NCBI GenBank assembly: GCA_937930625.1 | Contig: CALHBW010000465.1 | Span: 1 to 14,172 of the forward strand | Direction: 5' to 3' | DNA from: an uncultured Saprospiraceae bacterium | GTDB taxonomy: Bacteria; Bacteroidota; Bacteroidia; Chitinophagales; Saprospiraceae | DNA: 14,172 nucleotides | In this document: in pieces, positions 5,593 through 13,129 of the stretch | How positions within the stretch are numbered: position 1 is the first letter of the stretch | Layout: each line of letters opens with the position of its first letter | Made by a program: the position numbers and the translations under genes | Notes under the pieces: generated by a model | What the model was told of the DNA's origin: nothing | Database searches by the model: none | Seen by the model: only the letters and a program-made list of their open reading frames with translations

Positions 5593-6663
5593 TCACTCCC
5601 AAGCCATCCAAGTGATGACAAGATTCTGCATCCACGAATGGTCGCCTGCACTGCCACCATCTGCTCTGTAAAGATTGATGGTGATGCCACTCGAATTGGC
5701 ACTACGTACAGAGGCAACAAAAATTGCGTCTGACTCTAAGCCTGTATCTGTGCCTTTCACCGTGACGAGTACCTTAGGAGTAGTCGTGTAGAATGTTGGG
5801 AAAGTAATGTTCATACCAACGACTTCACCTGTTGCATTGCCACCGGTGTAGATTTCTGTGCCGGTGCTTATCTGCTCGAATGTTGTAATCGCTCCTGTGT
5901 ATGGACTGACAAACTCAATACCTCTTGTGCGCGTCACGCCACGTACATCAAGCATCTGAGCAGGTGTATCTGTGCCGATACCGACGCTATTGCTATCTGT
6001 ATCTATATAAAACAGGTGGTCTATACCATCGCCTACGACTCTTAAATCGCCTTTGATATCCAATAAATACATTGGCGTTGCCTGTCCTATACCTACTTTA
6101 TTTTGGTCGCTATCGGCATATATAAGGTGATCTATACCATCACCAACTACACGCAAATCACCACCTACATCAAGTAAGTGTTGAGGGTTATTTGTACCAA
6201 GTCCGACTCTATTATTATCGGTATTTATATAGAGCAGGTGGTCTATGCCATCGCCAACGACACGCAGGTCGCCATCTATATCTAATAAATAATCAGGTGT
6301 GCCTGTGCCGATACCAACGCGGTTTGTGGCAGGGTCTGTGATTAGAAGATGATCTATACCGTCGCCTACTACGCGCAATTTGGTGTCTGCTCCGGCTTGA
6401 TTGATAATCAATTCGTCTGCGACTCCATCAGCTTTGAGGATTTCCTTGTTGCCGGCAACGACTTCCCAAGTGTCTTCACCGGAAAAGCCGATGTAAGTAT
6501 CTTCTCCCAGGTCGTCGTTGTGATAAATGTAATCATTGATGCTCAACTGACCATTGACATCCAGGGTGTAGTCAGGAGTGGGCGTTCCAATACCTACATT
6601 CTGTCCGTACAGATATGGGATTAGAAACAGCATAATGAAGGATAGTGTACTTTTTTTCTGCAT
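5593..6663 (-). CDS. Secreted repeat protein with VGIGT/LDVxG modules and H-type-lectin-like C-terminus
   Basis: A 356-residue protein with a signal peptide (MQKKSTLSFIMLFLIPYLYG). An N-terminal VGIGTPTPDYTLDVNG module is followed by about 60 non-repeat residues. Four exact-length 37-residue repeats then occupy about residues 95-242 (LRVVGDGIDH, variable segment, VGIGTxTPxxLLDVxG). VGIGT..P...LDV modules are common at the start of Bacteroidota secreted fibres and phage-tail-like proteins. Residues about 284-356 resemble the H-type lectin fold: ITFPTFYTTTPKVLVTVKG, SGITINLYRADGG, closing LVITWMAWE. This suggests a surface fibre with a sugar-binding tip. No T9SS sorting domain is visible, so its export beyond the periplasm is open. 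It has no endosialidase-type (S74) self-cleaving domain, which often follows such repeats. The lectin call is inferred from pattern; the repeats are seen directly. Confidence 0.82.
   Translation of the reverse strand: MQKKSTLSFIMLFLIPYLYGQNVGIGTPTPDYTLDVNGQLSINDYIYHNDDLGEDTYIGFSGEDTWEVVAGNKEILKADGVADELIINQAGADTKLRVVGDGIDHLLITDPATNRVGIGTGTPDYLLDIDGDLRVVGDGIDHLLYINTDNNRVGLGTNNPQHLLDVGGDLRVVGDGIDHLIYADSDQNKVGIGQATPMYLLDIKGDLRVVGDGIDHLFYIDTDSNSVGIGTDTPAQMLDVRGVTRTRGIEFVSPYTGAITTFEQISTGTEIYTGGNATGEVVGMNITFPTFYTTTPKVLVTVKGTDTGLESDAIFVASVRSANSSGITINLYRADGGSAGDHSWMQNLVITWMAWE
5938..6381 (-). repeat. Four tandem 111-bp coding repeats
   Basis: Four contiguous 37-codon units (residues 95-131, 132-168, 169-205 and 206-242). 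The first half of the unit (LRVVGDGIDHL) is identical at protein level in all four. Positions 13-20 vary (LITDPATN, LYINTDNN, IYADSDQN, FYIDTDSN). The synonymous sites differ between units, so the duplications are not very recent or have been held at protein level. Confidence 0.92.
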
Positions 6664-6749
6664 GATGTTTATTTATATACTTAGTGATGTTTTTTTGTGT
6701 CATTTCATGGTTATACTGTTTGATGGTTTCATGGTTCGATAGTTTTTAT

Positions 6750-6891
6750 GGTTCTTTGACAATTTTTGCAAATAGTGTCTCACGCGGAGAACGCAGAGGT
6801 CGCAGAGAATTAACTATCAGTACTCTGCGTTCTCTGCGAACTCTGCGTGAAAAGAGTGTTTTATTAAATTTGCAAAAATTGTCAAAGAACC
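6750..6891. repeat. Middle layer: perfect 24-bp inverted repeat with GGTTCTTTGACAA ends
   Basis: Arms 6750-6773 and 6868-6891 are exact reverse complements over 24 bp. They begin with GGTTCTTTGACAA, the same 13-mer that bounds the middle palindrome at 3579-3762; the rest of the arm is different. The 13-mer resembles the rRNA-leader boxA motif (E. coli TGCTCTTTAACA). Confidence 0.92.
6781..6849. repeat. Inner layer: inverted 9-bp cgcagag arrays
   Basis: Left 6781-6807 consists of three 9-mers (cacgcggag, aacgcagag, gtcgcagag). Right 6823-6849 is its inverted counterpart (ctctgcgtt, ctctgcgaa, ctctgcgtg). The arms match at 22 of 27 positions around a 15-base loop. It is much GC-richer than the surrounding layers. 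Confidence 0.9.
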
Positions 6892-7020
6892 GTTTTTATT
6901 TTTCGCTACGCGAAAAAAGTATTAAACCATGAAGCCATTAAACCATGAAACAATCAATTACAATTGAACCATGAAAAAATAAGATGATGCCTTTTATTAA
7001 TTGGATGAGTCTGCTTTAGA

Positions 7021-7116
7021 ATGAGTAAATGAATAGATGATGAAAATGAGTAAATGTTTATTACACTTAAAATCGAATGAATAATTATTCATCTACTCAT
7101 TTATTCCTTTACTCAT
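7021..7116. repeat. Inverted pair of 8-bp-unit arrays 3' of the histidine kinase
   Basis: The left array is atgagtaa, atgaatag, atgatgaa (7021-7044) and atgagtaa (7046-7053). The right array is ttattcat, ctactcat, ttattcct, ttactcat (7085-7116). The outermost units are exact reverse complements. The right arm is followed by a run of five T at 7117-7121. The kinase stop is 94 bp away, the widest separation of any such array in the window. Between 7117 and 7210 nothing further is seen. Confidence 0.85.
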
Positions 7117-7210
7117 TTTTGGAGAAAGCAATCATTAATCGCGAAGTTACAAAATGCAGGATTTTGATGTTTTCCTAAAAAATGAGATAATGTGACGGGT
7201 TAACAGTGGT

Positions 7211-9154
7211 TTATATGATATAAGGAATCGTAAAGTGAAAGGTTGTACCCACTCCATGTGTTGATTCTAACCAGATTTTTCCGCCTAGTCCTTCGATGAT
7301 TTTTTTGCATGTTGCCAGTCCGATACCGGAGCCTGAAAACTGCTTTCTTGAATTCAATCGTCTGAATATTTCAAAAACTTGATCTTGTTGGTCATCGGGA
7401 ATCCCTATACCATTATCTGCAATGGAGAAAAGATAGTCACTTTTGCGCTTTTGGTGATTAATAGTGACTGTGGGCGTCATGTCTTTTTGGCGAAATTTAA
7501 TGGCATTGGCGATGATATTCTGAAAGAGTTGCAACATAGACGAAGGCGCAGCATGTACGGTGGGCAGTTCTTCGTACAAAATCTGTGCATCGGTTTCTTG
7601 CATGGTTAGTTGGAGGTTGTGTTCTACATGAGAAAGAATGTCGTTGAGGTCGATGTCTTCTTTTCTGGCATTGGCTGCACCTGAGCGGGCATATTCGAGC
7701 AGTCCTGTGAGCAATTTGCTCATGCGTTTAGCAGCATTTTGTATGATATCGACATACTCGCGTCCATCTTGGTCGAGATTATCGGCATAGCGCATATTGA
7801 GCAAACCGCTATAGCTACTCATCATACGCAAAGGCTCTTTGAGGTCGTGCGCTGCTTTTCCTGCAAAAAGTTCGAGTTCATTGTTGATGTCGATGAGGTG
7901 TTGTTGCTGCATATTGAGTTTTTCGATTTCGAGGTCTTTCTTTTCGGCTTCGTATTTTGTCTGAATTTCGTTGATGGTTTTGGTGCGCTCTTCACTGAAA
8001 ATCTCATCTTTTACGTTAATATATTCAGAAAGGTAGTAGTAGCCTTTTTCGTAATTGCCTTTCAGGGCATAGGTTTTAGAGAGAAATTGATGGCTTTCTT
8101 TGGTAAATGCCTTAGACCCGATTTCGAGATTAATTTTTAAGCCGCGTTCTAAGTAGGTGATAGCCTCATCAAATTTGCCTATCAACATCAAGGTTTCGCC
8201 GACCCGATTACAGAAAAAACCAATACCGTTGCGCGAATCAATTTCCTCACGAATGGTGAGTGCTTCCAGATAATTTTCGAGGGCTTTGTCGTATTTTCCT
8301 TGTTGCTTATGCACCTCACCTATCTCACGGTAAGATACGGTCATACCTGTTTTGTCACCTAACTCTCTTTTAATTTCGAGCGACTCATTGAGATATTTTA
8401 GAGCTTCATCATTACGTCCTTCCCGGTTGTGAATTAGGGCGATATTATTATAATTATCGGCTAAAGCATTGATATTGCCACATTCCCGATTGGTTGTCTC
8501 TGCAATCTGAATGTACTCTAATGCCTTCGGATAATTTTCCTGAAAGAAATATAAAATGCCGATATTATTATAGGAGTTGGCGATACTGCCTTTTGGTGCT
8601 TTATTTTTTTCTTTGATTTCGAGGGCTTTGTGATAAAAAATGGCTGCTTTTTCGTAATCGCCCCAATTCTTGTAAATGACGCCGATATTATTATAAATGC
8701 TTGCAATGCCTTCTGCATTTTCGGCATCTTCAAAATGTTGGAGTGCGTGTTGTAAGTGGGTGAGTGCCTCTTGAAAATCTCCACGTCGAAGATTGGCATT
8801 GCCGATACCAATGAGCGATTTGCCGATACCCTGACCGTCACTTAGTGATTGCCAAATCTGCAGTGCCTGCTCGTGCGATTCTATCGAACCGCCATAATTA
8901 CTTTTATACCAATAAGCTGTACCTCTGGTATTGTATGCCTGAGCTACTTCGCGCCATTGATATTGCTCTACTCCTTTACGTATTATCTCATCCGTGCATT
9001 TCAATGCCTCATCCGGCTCTTTCACGGAAAGCTCCTCTGCCAACTCGTTGAGTTTTGACAGCTCTTGCGAAAACTTGTCATTAGACAGGCCTTTCTTTAT
9101 ACCAGATATAGTTTTTTCACTCACATTCATAGGTAGGGATGATGTTGTCCGCAT
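7211..9154 (-). CDS. Soluble TPR sensor histidine kinase
   Basis: A 647-residue protein without a signal peptide or membrane helix, so probably cytoplasmic. Residues about 70-380 are a chain of roughly eight tetratricopeptide repeats at about 40-residue spacing (SYNNIGILYFFQENYPKALEY is typical), the long-spaced type. A charged coiled-coil linker follows (about 385-430). The kinase core has an H-box with AAHDLKEPLR (His436), an N-box with QNIIANAIKF (Asn550), a G1 box with ADNGIGIP (Asp580), and a G2 box GSGIGLATCKKIIEGLGG. This is the Bacteroidota layout in which TPRs replace a sensor domain and presumably bind a partner protein. No response regulator lies next to it in the window, so its partner is encoded elsewhere. 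It is transcribed divergently from the DUF5606 gene. An alternative start is Met9. Confidence 0.93.
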   Translation of the reverse strand: MRTTSSLPMNVSEKTISGIKKGLSNDKFSQELSKLNELAEELSVKEPDEALKCTDEIIRKGVEQYQWREVAQAYNTRGTAYWYKSNYGGSIESHEQALQIWQSLSDGQGIGKSLIGIGNANLRRGDFQEALTHLQHALQHFEDAENAEGIASIYNNIGVIYKNWGDYEKAAIFYHKALEIKEKNKAPKGSIANSYNNIGILYFFQENYPKALEYIQIAETTNRECGNINALADNYNNIALIHNREGRNDEALKYLNESLEIKRELGDKTGMTVSYREIGEVHKQQGKYDKALENYLEALTIREEIDSRNGIGFFCNRVGETLMLIGKFDEAITYLERGLKINLEIGSKAFTKESHQFLSKTYALKGNYEKGYYYLSEYINVKDEIFSEERTKTINEIQTKYEAEKKDLEIEKLNMQQQHLIDINNELELFAGKAAHDLKEPLRMMSSYSGLLNMRYADNLDQDGREYVDIIQNAAKRMSKLLTGLLEYARSGAANARKEDIDLNDILSHVEHNLQLTMQETDAQILYEELPTVHAAPSSMLQLFQNIIANAIKFRQKDMTPTVTINHQKRKSDYLFSIADNGIGIPDDQQDQVFEIFRRLNSRKQFSGSGIGLATCKKIIEGLGGKIWLESTHGVGTTFHFTIPYII

Positions 9155-9497
9155 ATTTTACGCTATTATTGTTTTTTTGTTGGGTTTTAATTAGTTAATA
9201 CACAAAAAAAAAATAATGTTATATGGAAATGACGACATGTGTTTGGGTAAGTTAAACGCTAAATGACATTGCAACTTCGCCTGAATAGTTTTATTTTATT
9301 TGAATGTTTTACAATCAATAAGAAAAATTGATGTGAATTAAGGAGAATTGCTAATTTTGCGAAAAGGTTATTGTTATACTGCTTGACTGTTTTAGTGGCA
9401 CTTTTCTTGTCAACAATTGTATAATAAGCAATTTAACAATCCAACCATGTGACAATTAAGGAGTATTAGACTTTATTCCTTAGCAATTTCAAACTCA
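9155..9497. other. Divergent intergenic region
   Basis: This gap contains only 5' ends (kinase to the left, DUF5606 gene to the right) and, unlike the gaps holding 3' ends, has no long palindrome or short-unit array. Weak features are a long A-run, a 9-bp direct repeat attaaggag near 9337 and 9456, and a distant inverted pair aattgctaa / ttagcaatt (9346-9354 and 9480-9488). Confidence 0.5.
9328..9359 (+). promoter_or_regulatory. Possible Bacteroidota-type promoter for the DUF5606 gene
   Basis: taattttg at 9352-9359 fits the -7 consensus TAnnTTTG, and ttg at 9328-9330 stands 21 bases upstream as a short -33 element. The leader would be about 130 bases. One of the two parts is only a three-base match, so this is tentative. 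Confidence 0.35.
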
Positions 9498-9923
9498 ATG
9501 AATTTAGAAAATTTAGTAGTGATTAGCGGAAAGCCGGGTGTATTCAAAATGCTCGTCAATAAAAATAACGGCATGATTGCCCAAAATCTTGATACGCAGA
9601 AAAAGGGATTCTTTTCCACTCGCAGTCATCAATTTACGCCTTTAGCGTCCATCACGGTATATACCACAGACGAACAGGGAGGTGCCGAACTCAGCACCGT
9701 TTTTGATAACATGTTCAATGCAGGTGATACACCCAGTGCGAAAGCTTCCGCAGATGAGCTACGGGAATACTTTGGAAAAGTACTGCCCGAACATGACCGC
9801 GACCAAGTGCATATCAGCGACATCAAAAAAATCATCAAATGGTTTAGTTTCCTGAATGAACGCGATTTGTTGATTGCGGACGAAGAAGGGGATTCGGAAG
9901 AAAAAACGGATGAAGAAGAGTAA
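9498..9923 (+). CDS. DUF5606 domain-containing protein
   Basis: A 141-residue cytoplasmic protein. The N-terminal pattern MNLENLVVISGKPGVFKMLV, then NNGMIAQNLDTQKKGFF, a TPLASITVYTTDE segment, and VLPEHDRDQVHISDIKKIIKWFSFLNERDLL match the conserved DUF5606 family of Bacteroidota. That family has no assigned function and usually has just this small domain. The last 15 or so residues are an acidic tail (DEEGDSEEKTDEEE). The stop is followed four bases later by the left arm of a 7-bp-unit inverted array, and the gene converges on the Rieske oxygenase gene. The start is the first ATG in frame and fits the family N-terminus. Confidence 0.88.
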   Translation: MNLENLVVISGKPGVFKMLVNKNNGMIAQNLDTQKKGFFSTRSHQFTPLASITVYTTDEQGGAELSTVFDNMFNAGDTPSAKASADELREYFGKVLPEHDRDQVHISDIKKIIKWFSFLNERDLLIADEEGDSEEKTDEEE

Positions 9924-9926
9924 GAG

Positions 9927-10053
9927 TAGTTGATAGTTGATAGTTGATAGTTGATAGTTTGTACGCGAGAGAGTTTCACGTTAAAACTATCAACTATCAA
10001 CTATGAACTATCAACTATGAACTATCAACTATGAACTATCAACTATGAACTGA
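9927..10053. repeat. Inverted pair of 7-bp-unit arrays between convergent genes
   Basis: The left array at 9927-9958 is four tgatagt heptamers preceded by a partial unit. The right array at 9985-10053 is about nine heptamers, caactat and gaactat mostly alternating. The period is exactly 7 in both arms. The left arm starts three bases after the stop of the DUF5606 gene. The right arm runs into the 3' end of the oxygenase gene and supplies its final Ser codons and its TAG stop (10043-10045). A bidirectional terminator is the natural reading. Confidence 0.93.
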
Positions 10054-11122
10054 TAAACCCCGAAATCAAGCGGTGAAAATGATGTACGCCCTGTTCCATT
10101 GAAGGCGAAAAACGTCCACGCTTATACAAGCGGGATTGAATACCTTTTTGTACTTGCTGAACGACGGCTTCATCTTCCATTTCTGTAATATCGAGATTGT
10201 GGACGGTTTGGTCAAATTCTACACCTCTGAATTTGTAGTTCAAAAACCGAACGCGCGTCTGCTTGTGGTTCAGGGGTTCTATCACGTTCAAAGATAAACC
10301 CCAAGGATAAAAATTGAACATCAAATTGGGAAATACAAACCAATAATAGGCATAAATATTTTTTCCATAATCCTGCGCCCCTTCGGGAATGTCAAAGCAA
10401 GGTTCGCTCTCATTGGCTACCCCTAATTGTAGATTAGAGTAGGGGAATAATTCATACGTATAATTCTCCATATCAAGTGCATCGTTCAATGCCGGATGCA
10501 CATATGCTACATGAAAACCTTCCAAATAATTATCGCAATATAAGGACCAATTTGCTTCTACAAAATAGTCTTTCGATCCCGTTTCATTATATTCGAGCGT
10601 ATCGATTGGCAACCAATACAGTCGTTTTTGCATATCCGAAAATACCTGCTCAAAAGTAAGTTTGCCTGATAAGGAAGCAAATAACATTGGTCCCCACTGT
10701 GCGAGTGGGAGTTGTGGCAAATGGTCACTTTGTGCCGGAAAATTCTCCACACCTTCAAAACCCGGCATTGCCCGTAATGTACCATCCAATCGGAAACATC
10801 GTCCGTGATAATTGCAACTCAACATTCTCATCTCTCCGGGTTTATGCACCATAATATTGCCACGATGGGTACAGATATTGGACAGGCAATGTGTCGTACC
10901 GTCCTTATCTTTGGTGAGTACCAATGGCTCATCCAACACATTTTCGAGCAAAGTAAATGGATGCACTTGTCCCGTCGTTTTTACCAAATCAGCATTGCCG
11001 ATATAATGCCATGATTTAGTAAATATCTGCTCTTTTACTTGTTCAAATACTGCCTCACTACGGTAAAATGCAGCAGGTAATGTATAGGCTTTTCGGATAT
11101 CTGGTTCTATGTGTAAATTCAT
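10043..11122 (-). CDS. Rieske non-heme iron oxygenase, alpha subunit (ring-hydroxylating / GbcA- or CntA-like)
   Basis: A 359-residue two-domain oxygenase. The N-terminal Rieske [2Fe-2S] centre is CTHRGN (Cys84, His86) and CNYHGRCF (Cys103, His106), with the usual 16-residue spacing. The catalytic domain has DNYLEGFHVAYVHP, giving iron ligands His204 and His209 with Asp197 as the bridging acid. Asp317 in EMEDEAVVQQVQKG is the probable third ligand. The closing QSRLYKRGRFSPSMEQGVHHFHRL is like the quaternary-amine oxygenases (glycine betaine, choline or carnitine type) more than classical aromatic dioxygenases, but the substrate cannot be fixed. Such enzymes need a ferredoxin/reductase partner; none is adjacent. 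The last residues (ISS) and stop lie in the 7-bp repeat array. The gene is divergent from the S9 peptidase gene. Confidence 0.9.
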   Translation of the reverse strand: MNLHIEPDIRKAYTLPAAFYRSEAVFEQVKEQIFTKSWHYIGNADLVKTTGQVHPFTLLENVLDEPLVLTKDKDGTTHCLSNICTHRGNIMVHKPGEMRMLSCNYHGRCFRLDGTLRAMPGFEGVENFPAQSDHLPQLPLAQWGPMLFASLSGKLTFEQVFSDMQKRLYWLPIDTLEYNETGSKDYFVEANWSLYCDNYLEGFHVAYVHPALNDALDMENYTYELFPYSNLQLGVANESEPCFDIPEGAQDYGKNIYAYYWFVFPNLMFNFYPWGLSLNVIEPLNHKQTRVRFLNYKFRGVEFDQTVHNLDITEMEDEAVVQQVQKGIQSRLYKRGRFSPSMEQGVHHFHRLISGFISS

Positions 11123-11295
11123 AAGTTGGTAACTTGTTGTACGCGATTTTCAACCTATGGGGCTGTTTTAGACAAAAAAAAATAAGGGCGTTAAAATTAA
11201 ACATTTATTTATACCTCATTCCTAAAAATTTAAACTTTATTGTACCTTGTGTCCTTCCTTTGCTATTTGCTACAAGCACATCTAATCGACACACA

Positions 11296-13128
11296 ATGAA
11301 TGCAGCGACAATTAAAACAATACCACTAAAAAATTTTTTTAGAAATCCGGAAAAAACCCGTTATACGCTATCACCAAACGGAGAGTATCTTGCTTACCTC
11401 GCACCGTACAAAAATAGAATGAATATTCATGTACAGAAAATAGGGAGCGACGAGATACTGAGGTTGACAAATGTAGAAGACCGCGATTTAGCAGGTTATT
11501 TTTGGGCAACAAACGAGCGCATACTCTATGCGCGCGATTTTGGCGGTGACGAAAATTTTCATGTATTTGGTGTAGATGTTGCGGGAGGTAATGATAAAGA
11601 CCTTACCCCTTTTGACGGCGTGTTGGCGCAGATTATTGATCATTTAGAAGACGATGACGAGCACATTATCGTAGGACTCAATAAGCGAAATAAACAGATT
11701 TTTGACCCATATCGGCTCAATATCAATACAGGTGAATTGCATATGATCGCCGAAAATCCGGGCAATATCACGAGTTGGATGACTGACCATGATGGCAAAT
11801 TGCGCGTAGCAGCATCCACCGACGGCGTCAATACAAGTATTTTATATCGTCCTACGGAAAATGATGAATTTAAGGTGGTACTCACTACAAATTTTCGGGA
11901 CACCCTCGCGCCTCTGTTTTTTACTTTTGATAATCAACACATATACGCTACCTCCAATTTGAATCGCGACAAAAGCGCGATTGTCAAATTTGACATCGCC
12001 AACGGAAAAGAAATAGAAGTACTTTATGAAAATGAAGATGTAGATGTCTCAAATCTTTCCTATTCGCGCAAGCGCAAAGTACTGACCCTTATCTCATATG
12101 TAGATTGGAAACGGCAATACAAATTTCTTGATAAAGAACGTGAAGATTTACAAAATAATCTTGAAAATAAAATTGGCAAACAGTACGAAGTTGTTGTTGG
12201 CAGTTCAAGTAAAGCTGAAGATAAATTTTTAGTTCGCACCTATAGTGATAGGTCGCTGGGTGCGTATTTTTTCTATGATAAAAATACCGACAAACTCGAA
12301 AAAATCACCGATGTCAGCCCGTGGTTGGATGAAAACGAACTCGCTGAAATGAAAGCCATCACCTACACGTCGCGTGATGGTCTAAAGATAGATGGCTACC
12401 TCACTTTACCAAAAGATATACCGCACAAAAATCTTCCTGTAGTGGTCAATCCGCATGGCGGACCCTGGGCGAGAGATAGCTGGACCTTCAATCCTGAAGT
12501 ACAATTTCTTGCCAATCGCGGCTATGCCATATTGCAGATGAATTTCAGAGGCAGTACGGGCTATGGGCGAAAATTTTGGGAAGCTTCTTTCAATCAATGG
12601 GGACTCAAAATGCAAGATGATATTTCTGACGGCGTAGATTGGCTTGTTAATCAGGGCATTGCAGACGCTAATCGAATTGCAATATATGGTGGTAGCTATG
12701 GTGGATATGCGACCTTGGCAGGTATCACTTTCACGCCCGAACTTTATGCTTGTGCTGTAGATTATGTCGGCGTTTCCAATCTTTTTACTTTCATGGGAAC
12801 GATTCCGCCATATTGGAAACCTTATCTCGAAATGCTCAAAGAAATGGTTGGTGACCCCGAAGATCCGGTTGACCATGAGCGACTCAAAGCCACTTCTCCT
12901 GTATTTCATGTTGATAAAATCAAAGCTCCGCTACTCATCGCGCAAGGTGCAAAAGACCCTCGCGTCGTACAAGCTGAATCTGACCAAATGGTAGAAGCAC
13001 TTCGCAATCGCGGTATTGATGTAGAGTATATTTTGAAAGAAAATGAAGGGCATGGCTTCCACAATGAAGAAAATCGTTTTGAATTTTATGCGGCTATGGA
13101 AAGTTTTTTAGCCAAACATTTGAAGTGA
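11296..13128 (+). CDS. S9 family prolyl-oligopeptidase-like serine peptidase
   Basis: A 610-residue enzyme. The N-terminal two thirds are a beta-propeller (for example YTLSPNGEYLAYLAPYKN and repeated blades). The C-terminal third is an alpha/beta hydrolase with the catalytic triad Ser467 in YGGSYGGYATL, Asp554 in GAKDPRV and His586 in NEGHGFHNEENR. The oxyanion-region motif HGGPWARDSW and FRGSTGYGRKFWE are typical of S9C/acylaminoacyl-peptidase-type enzymes. The frame is open upstream to 11134, but only from a TTG, and the extra 54 residues have no family match. The ATG at 11296 directly precedes the conserved start (IPLKNFFRNPEKTRYTLSPNG). From that start there is no signal peptide, so it is likely cytoplasmic and acts in peptide breakdown. 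pdxH follows in the same direction after an inverted array. Confidence 0.93.
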   Translation: MNAATIKTIPLKNFFRNPEKTRYTLSPNGEYLAYLAPYKNRMNIHVQKIGSDEILRLTNVEDRDLAGYFWATNERILYARDFGGDENFHVFGVDVAGGNDKDLTPFDGVLAQIIDHLEDDDEHIIVGLNKRNKQIFDPYRLNINTGELHMIAENPGNITSWMTDHDGKLRVAASTDGVNTSILYRPTENDEFKVVLTTNFRDTLAPLFFTFDNQHIYATSNLNRDKSAIVKFDIANGKEIEVLYENEDVDVSNLSYSRKRKVLTLISYVDWKRQYKFLDKEREDLQNNLENKIGKQYEVVVGSSSKAEDKFLVRTYSDRSLGAYFFYDKNTDKLEKITDVSPWLDENELAEMKAITYTSRDGLKIDGYLTLPKDIPHKNLPVVVNPHGGPWARDSWTFNPEVQFLANRGYAILQMNFRGSTGYGRKFWEASFNQWGLKMQDDISDGVDWLVNQGIADANRIAIYGGSYGGYATLAGITFTPELYACAVDYVGVSNLFTFMGTIPPYWKPYLEMLKEMVGDPEDPVDHERLKATSPVFHVDKIKAPLLIAQGAKDPRVVQAESDQMVEALRNRGIDVEYILKENEGHGFHNEENRFEFYAAMESFLAKHLK

Positions 13129-13129
13129 A

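Larger units (their letters stand above)
6703..6976. repeat. Outer layer of a second nested palindrome: inverted 8-bp-unit arrays
   Basis: The left array at 6703-6750 has units tttcatgg, ttatactg, tttgatgg, tttcatgg, ttcgatag, tttttatg. The right array at 6927-6976 has ccatgaag, ccattaaa, ccatgaaa, caatcaat, a 10-base slip, then ccatgaaa. The two are reverse complements in style and partly in sequence. A separate 8-bp hairpin (tttttcgc, tac, gcgaaaaa) lies at 6899-6917. The whole is in the 547-bp gap between the histidine kinase and the lectin-like gene. Confidence 0.82.

Noticed and set aside
6684..6932. Plus-strand frame in the nested palindrome
   Set aside because: The translation is repeat words (for example RSLRTLREKS from the cgcagag array), not a gene.
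6703..6976. Insertion sequence or MITE with terminal inverted repeats
   Set aside because: No transposase and no target duplication was recognised, and the layers have different unit lengths. A non-autonomous element remains possible and is covered in the findings.
9731..9760. Palindromic insertion in the DUF5606 gene (near-palindromic gcgaaagcttccgc encoding AKASADE)
   Set aside because: The surrounding PSAKASADELREYF fits the family's own conserved segment (KASKDEL-like), so no insertion is needed to explain it.
9629..10000. Minus-strand frame over the DUF5606 gene (INYQLSTINYS start region)
   Set aside because: It is the antisense of a recognised gene plus translation of the heptamer array; such peptide strings are typical products of reading these repeats.
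11134..11295. N-terminal extension of the S9 peptidase with a hydrophobic stretch that could pass for a signal peptide
   Set aside because: It starts at a non-ATG codon, has no family similarity, and the ATG at 11296 matches the usual start of cytoplasmic S9 enzymes. The hydrophobic run is separated from the protein by AT-rich leader-like sequence.
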